Part shown: positions 60,546 through 64,000 of the stretch, in pieces
How positions within the stretch are numbered: position 1 is the first letter of the stretch
Layout of the letters: each line of letters starts with the position of its first letter
Notes under the pieces: generated by a model
Databases searched by the model: none
Told to the model about the DNA's origin: nothing
Seen by the model: only the letters and a program-made list of their open reading frames with translations
Origin: Serpula lacrymans var. lacrymans S7.9
Taxonomy: Eukaryota; Basidiomycota; Agaricomycetes; Boletales; Serpulaceae
Length of the DNA: 64,000 bases
Direction of reading: 5' to 3'
Assembly: GCF_000218685.1 (NCBI RefSeq)
Contig: NW_006763293.1
Span: 2,291,968 to 2,355,967, forward strand
Position numbers and translations under genes: made by a program

Positions 60546-60754
60546 GAAGACCTTTTGATAACCAGAATTCACATAGTCAACGTACAGTCGCACTGATATT
60601 GCCAACCTGAGCGTGTACGTCAGGGCTGTGTGAATATGCTTCTCAGAGTCTAAGCGCTAAGACATCATGTTGCGTATGCATCCACTTAGACGTCAATTAC
60701 GAATGGTAGCAGCAAGAGTCTATATGTATTGCATCCAGGGCTACATAGCAGTCC

Positions 60755-63266
60755 TCAGTGAGGATCTCCTGGTATATGATGAGAACCAGATCCATCTTGA
60801 CCAGGTGAAAATGCCTGCTGTTCATGCGTCGCTTCAGGTCTAGCACTTGGGCCTGCTTCACCTGGTTCGGGGTACCCGGCGACGTCAGAATCTATGCTGC
60901 CACTGGCTTCTGGATCATGCACATTAGCTGCGCTAGTAACTTTTCGTTTGCGAGTAGAGGAAGGAGCTGGTAATTGAGCTTTTTTAACCCTTAGGATATC
61001 CATAATCTCTGCATGCGAGTGTGAAGTTTTGCAAAATAGGAGAGACATCGCAACGCACCTTGATGCGTCATGTCCTCGAAACCTTTGATACTTCGCTTCA
61101 TGGTTAACCACCGCCGCTGCAATGAATGTGCACTCCAGAGGTTCCAATCCGTATCAGGTAGTGTCTTCCAGTCGATTTCAGTGTCATCTCGGACGTTCAG
61201 CGAATCAACTCTGGTGACAGAAGCTGGTATTAGAGTTTGACAAATTGCAGGGACAACGAGAGACTAACTTATGCACTAATATGAAGGCATCTTGTGGGCT
61301 CCATCGCGGTTTCTGCCCCTCATTTTTCACTGTTTTGCTAAGGGAGTCGGTCCTACAGTCGGACGCTTCAGCGTTCGCAGAGTAGGCGCAGAAGAAGAAA
61401 AAGTACCATTTTATGCGGCACTGCTGTCTGCCTCTTGTGTTCAACATTCTCTCGCTTACTTTGCCCCAAAATACATCATTGTCTATATCTTTGCCTTGTT
61501 GTATTGTCATCTCGCTGACAATCCTTGTAAGCTCTTCCTCCTCCTCCTTCGTCCACGCACCCGTTACACGTACGTCCCGGTTTGCAATGTGATTCCGATA
61601 CCGATCACGACAGTCAGACGACATTCGCCCAACACGTTCACTAACCCTTTCCCATTGTTGACCGATGTCGGCGACAGCTCTAGTTAATTGAATTACAAGT
61701 TGTTCAAGAGGTAATGGCTACGCATACATACTGTTTCAATAGGGCATCCTCAGTAGGCATCCATTTTCCCTGCTGCTTCATGGGGTGGAACAACCTGCGA
61801 ACGTGATGATACACAGCTATGATTGGACGTTGAGGAACAGCAGCGGCTAGTCACAATGGCGATCATTACCATTCACCATTCAAAAGTGACGCATGACACG
61901 AAGACCTACTAATTTCAGACCAAAATGCATTATCTTTTCCCTTTTCGTTTTTCTGGAAGATGATTTCGCCAACCTGTTCGTGGGTTAGATTCTTCTCCTA
62001 TATTTATTCGATATTGTCATGCAGTTCAAAGACAAGGAAAATGAAAGACTTACAATGCGAAAGTTTTCAATGGCTGTCTTTAACTGTTGGTCCTCAATGG
62101 CGGAAAATTTTCCTTTCTTATAAATAAGGCCTGCAGCACGTTGTAAATATCATTGAAGGGTCCAAAATTTTAGCCATACCTTCCGTCTTAACCAACTCAG
62201 CTAATTTACTTGCATTCATCCACTTATTTGCTAATAAATGAGCATGGTCTGGATTCATATGCTGCTCGGGCCCAGGGAGACTCATGTCCAACACCCGATT
62301 GTGAGACGGTTTGGATGGCTTCGGAAGAGCACTCAAAATTGCACCTGATGGTGCAGGGATTTGTCCGAGTGACGATTGTGATGGGACAGGACCTACATCC
62401 TGACCGACAAGGGGAGCCATAAATCCAGGACCGGGATTTGGTCCTGGTGGTAAGTTTGCAGCAGCGGCAGCTTCACTCAATGTTCTGAGAACATTGGCTA
62501 ATTTGGATACATCGAGATCTTGTAAAGCGCGCAGGATTTCATCATTGGAACCGAACTGCAGATCTGGTAGTAAGGGAATACCCATTGGCAGCGGAAATAG
62601 TGGAGGAGGTTGCTGAGGGTGACCGTATTGGGGTACATGATCATAACTATACTGCATGGAAGGGTAGGGAACATACGGAGCTTGGTGCATATCAGGCATC
62701 AAGTGATGCTCCTGATACTGGGCATGGGTCACATCTAGGTGGGGGTGGGGGACTGAAGTGGCAGAGGCAGCTGCAACGACTGCAGAAAGAAATGCAGCTG
62801 ATGACGCCTGGTGGTTGTCAGATGCTGACAGGGAGTGCTGTAAATCCAAGACATGTGGAACAAGCTCCTCAGGTTGCGATTGAAATTCTACAAGTCCAAT
62901 GTCAGCTTGCGAAGCTGACTGCTTTCCGTTGTCTTTTATCTGAACAGGGTTCTTCCTCAGCCCACCAGACTCCTCCGGAGATAATAGGACTGGATCCACG
63001 ACTGGATGACCGTTGTCAGACAAGGTCCCACTTGTTCCTCCAAGCGCTTTTGCTCCGGTATCGTGTTTCCTCTTCTTTTTCTTCTTCTCTGTATTGGCCT
63101 TGTCTGTGTCTACAACGTTTTCATCCATGTCATCTCGAGCACGCTTTTTAGCTGTAGAAGACTCCTTTCTCTGAGATTGGGTATAAGCATTGTTTGCCTC
63201 ACCGACGGCATACTGTAGAGCCCGTTGGATGTCAGAAGAGAGACTAGTCTGGATTTGAGTGGCCAT
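60755..63266 (-). CDS. REB1/TTF1-type Myb DNA-binding protein
   Basis: Start MATQIQTSLSSDIQRALQY. The N-terminal half is low-complexity: a basic Lys-rich nuclear-type cluster (EKKKKKRKHD), then Pro/Gln/His-rich sequence. The C-terminal half carries Myb-like repeats split by introns: GKFSAIEDQQLKTAIENFRI; GKWMPTEDALLKQAVADIGQ with WERVSERVGRMSSDCRDRYR; GAWTKEEEEELTRIVSEM with FWGKVSERMLNTRGRQQCRI and KW; and a last degenerate unit with PRWSPQDAFILVHKV, DTEIDWKTLP and WSAHSLQRRWLTMKRSI. Split, widely spaced Myb repeats after a long disordered N-terminus are the plan of yeast Reb1 and mammalian TTF1/DMTF1. These bind rDNA terminators and some promoters. The role here is inferred from that plan; a telomere-type Myb protein is less likely. 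Confidence 0.75.
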
Positions 63267-63409
63267 TGCGATATTTAGGGTGGGTCGACGAGATGAGTGA
63301 GGGCAAGCTCAAGAAGGACAGAACTTTCAGCGCCGGACATCGGCCGGACATGGAGCATATATTCACCACCTTTGCCGGAGAGCTGCCTTTTATAGATACT
63401 GCCCCGTTT

Positions 63410-64000
63410 CTAATCCGAATCCTCGTTAAACCACCGGTCCTCTATATCTCTTTCATCCTCTTCGTCGTACTGTTCATTCCAGTCCACGCTGTCGTAGTCG
63501 ATGCCCTGTCAAAGCTTTTTAGTCTTTTTCAACTGGAACACAATTCATGCAGGCAACCCACTTCCAAAAGACCATATATGAATCTTTCTCTTATTAGTCG
63601 TTCAAACGACGCCTTGGCCTCTTCTGCTGATTCTTCTTCTTGACCAGTCGTCGCGCTGTTATCCTCTTCGTCGCTTTCGCTCTCGTCCTCTTCCGGCACA
63701 AAGTCGTCACCAGCATTATTGATATTCTCTCTTCTTAATACTCTCACTCTCTCAGCCTCCCGCTCCTCTTCATAGTCGCCTAACAACGTGCCCAATTTAC
63801 CCACATGCTGCTTTGAACCCTTTAGGAAATCTTTCTGTGCCCACTCCCTCTCTGCTTTAGCTTCCTCCTGTCCTCGCCGCTCTCTTCCCTGCCACAGCAA
63901 TGGCCATGTGCTTTTTGCGGCCACGAAACTCAGTTCTCTTGGGTTTAATGTAGTAAACTTCAGTCTCCGATTGCGTATCGCTGGAATAACGGTACGTTGC
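63410..64000 (-). CDS. CCDC97-like protein, C-terminal part (5' end outside window)
   Basis: The minus-strand frame is open from the window edge: RTVIPAIRNRRLKFTTLNPR, then ELSFVAAKSTWPLLWQGRER, a charged helical stretch (GQEEAKAEREWAQKDFLKG), an acidic run, and ASFERLIRERFIYGLLE. An intron (about 63508-63577) joins GIDYDSVDWNEQYDEEDERD and the end RDIEDRWFNEDSD, with stop at 63410-63412. RERFIxG followed by DYxxVDWNExYD and ERDxEDRWFxE is the CCD97-like C-terminal domain of CCDC97, known as an SF3B-associated protein in animals. The N-terminal part is missing. A close divergent relation with the REB1-like gene is absent: both are on the minus strand, 143 bp apart. Confidence 0.72.

Noticed and set aside
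63266..63643. 125-codon plus-strand frame with a hydrophobic segment near the right edge
   Set aside because: It is antisense to the CCDC97-like exons, whose protein features and splice sites are much stronger.

Overview
The window is nuclear DNA from a filamentous basidiomycete, most likely an agaricomycete. Most genes are broken by several short introns of about 45-65 nt with GT...AG ends. Gene density is high, with about 26 protein genes in 64 kb on both strands and little space between them. The recognisable proteins are eukaryotic housekeeping and signalling proteins of fungal type, including a Rim15-type kinase ending in a response-regulator domain, a mitochondrial bS18, an EF-hand MscS channel and an RPN11. 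No transposon, viral, plasmid or CRISPR feature was seen. All gene models were spliced by hand from reading frames and splice signals, so spans are firmer than individual exon borders.

Layout. 1-8.9 kb: the 3' end of a PEX2-like peroxisomal RING protein; a short BRCT protein; folylpolyglutamate synthase with two possible starts; an EF-hand MscS-type channel; and an SLX4-like zinc-finger protein. 9-23 kb: an importin-11/Kap120 karyopherin; an unrecognised multi-pass membrane protein; COG3; EFR3; and a secreted aldose-1-epimerase-like protein. 23-29 kb: an unrecognised coiled-coil nuclear-type protein; proteasome deubiquitinase RPN11; and mitoribosomal bS18m. 29-43.3 kb: a Rim15-like kinase; an unrecognised UIM-bearing protein; THO complex subunit 7; a short-form tRNase Z; an intron-containing tRNA-His(GTG); and a RING protein whose frame is broken by one base. 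43.5-53 kb: two consecutive RhoGEF genes on the minus strand. The first includes a C-terminal part that looks like a separate gene until one 53-nt intron is removed. 53-64 kb: a 1.66 kb stretch with no gene seen; a GRR1-like leucine-rich-repeat protein; a small one-span membrane protein; a membrane-anchored amidohydrolase with a second, degenerate domain; a REB1/TTF1-type Myb protein; and a CCDC97-like protein running off the window.

Functional themes. The genes do not form a metabolic cluster. Several touch membrane traffic and plasma-membrane signalling (COG3, EFR3, two RhoGEFs, the channel), protein turnover (RPN11, the GRR1-like protein, PEX2, the RING protein) or RNA and nuclear processes (THO7, tRNase Z, REB1-like, importin-11). 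I saw no clear evidence for a wholly new system. The best leads are the tandem RhoGEFs and their gene model, the two-domain amidohydrolase, the frame break in the RING gene, the orphan families, and a perfect inverted repeat near 14.7 kb.
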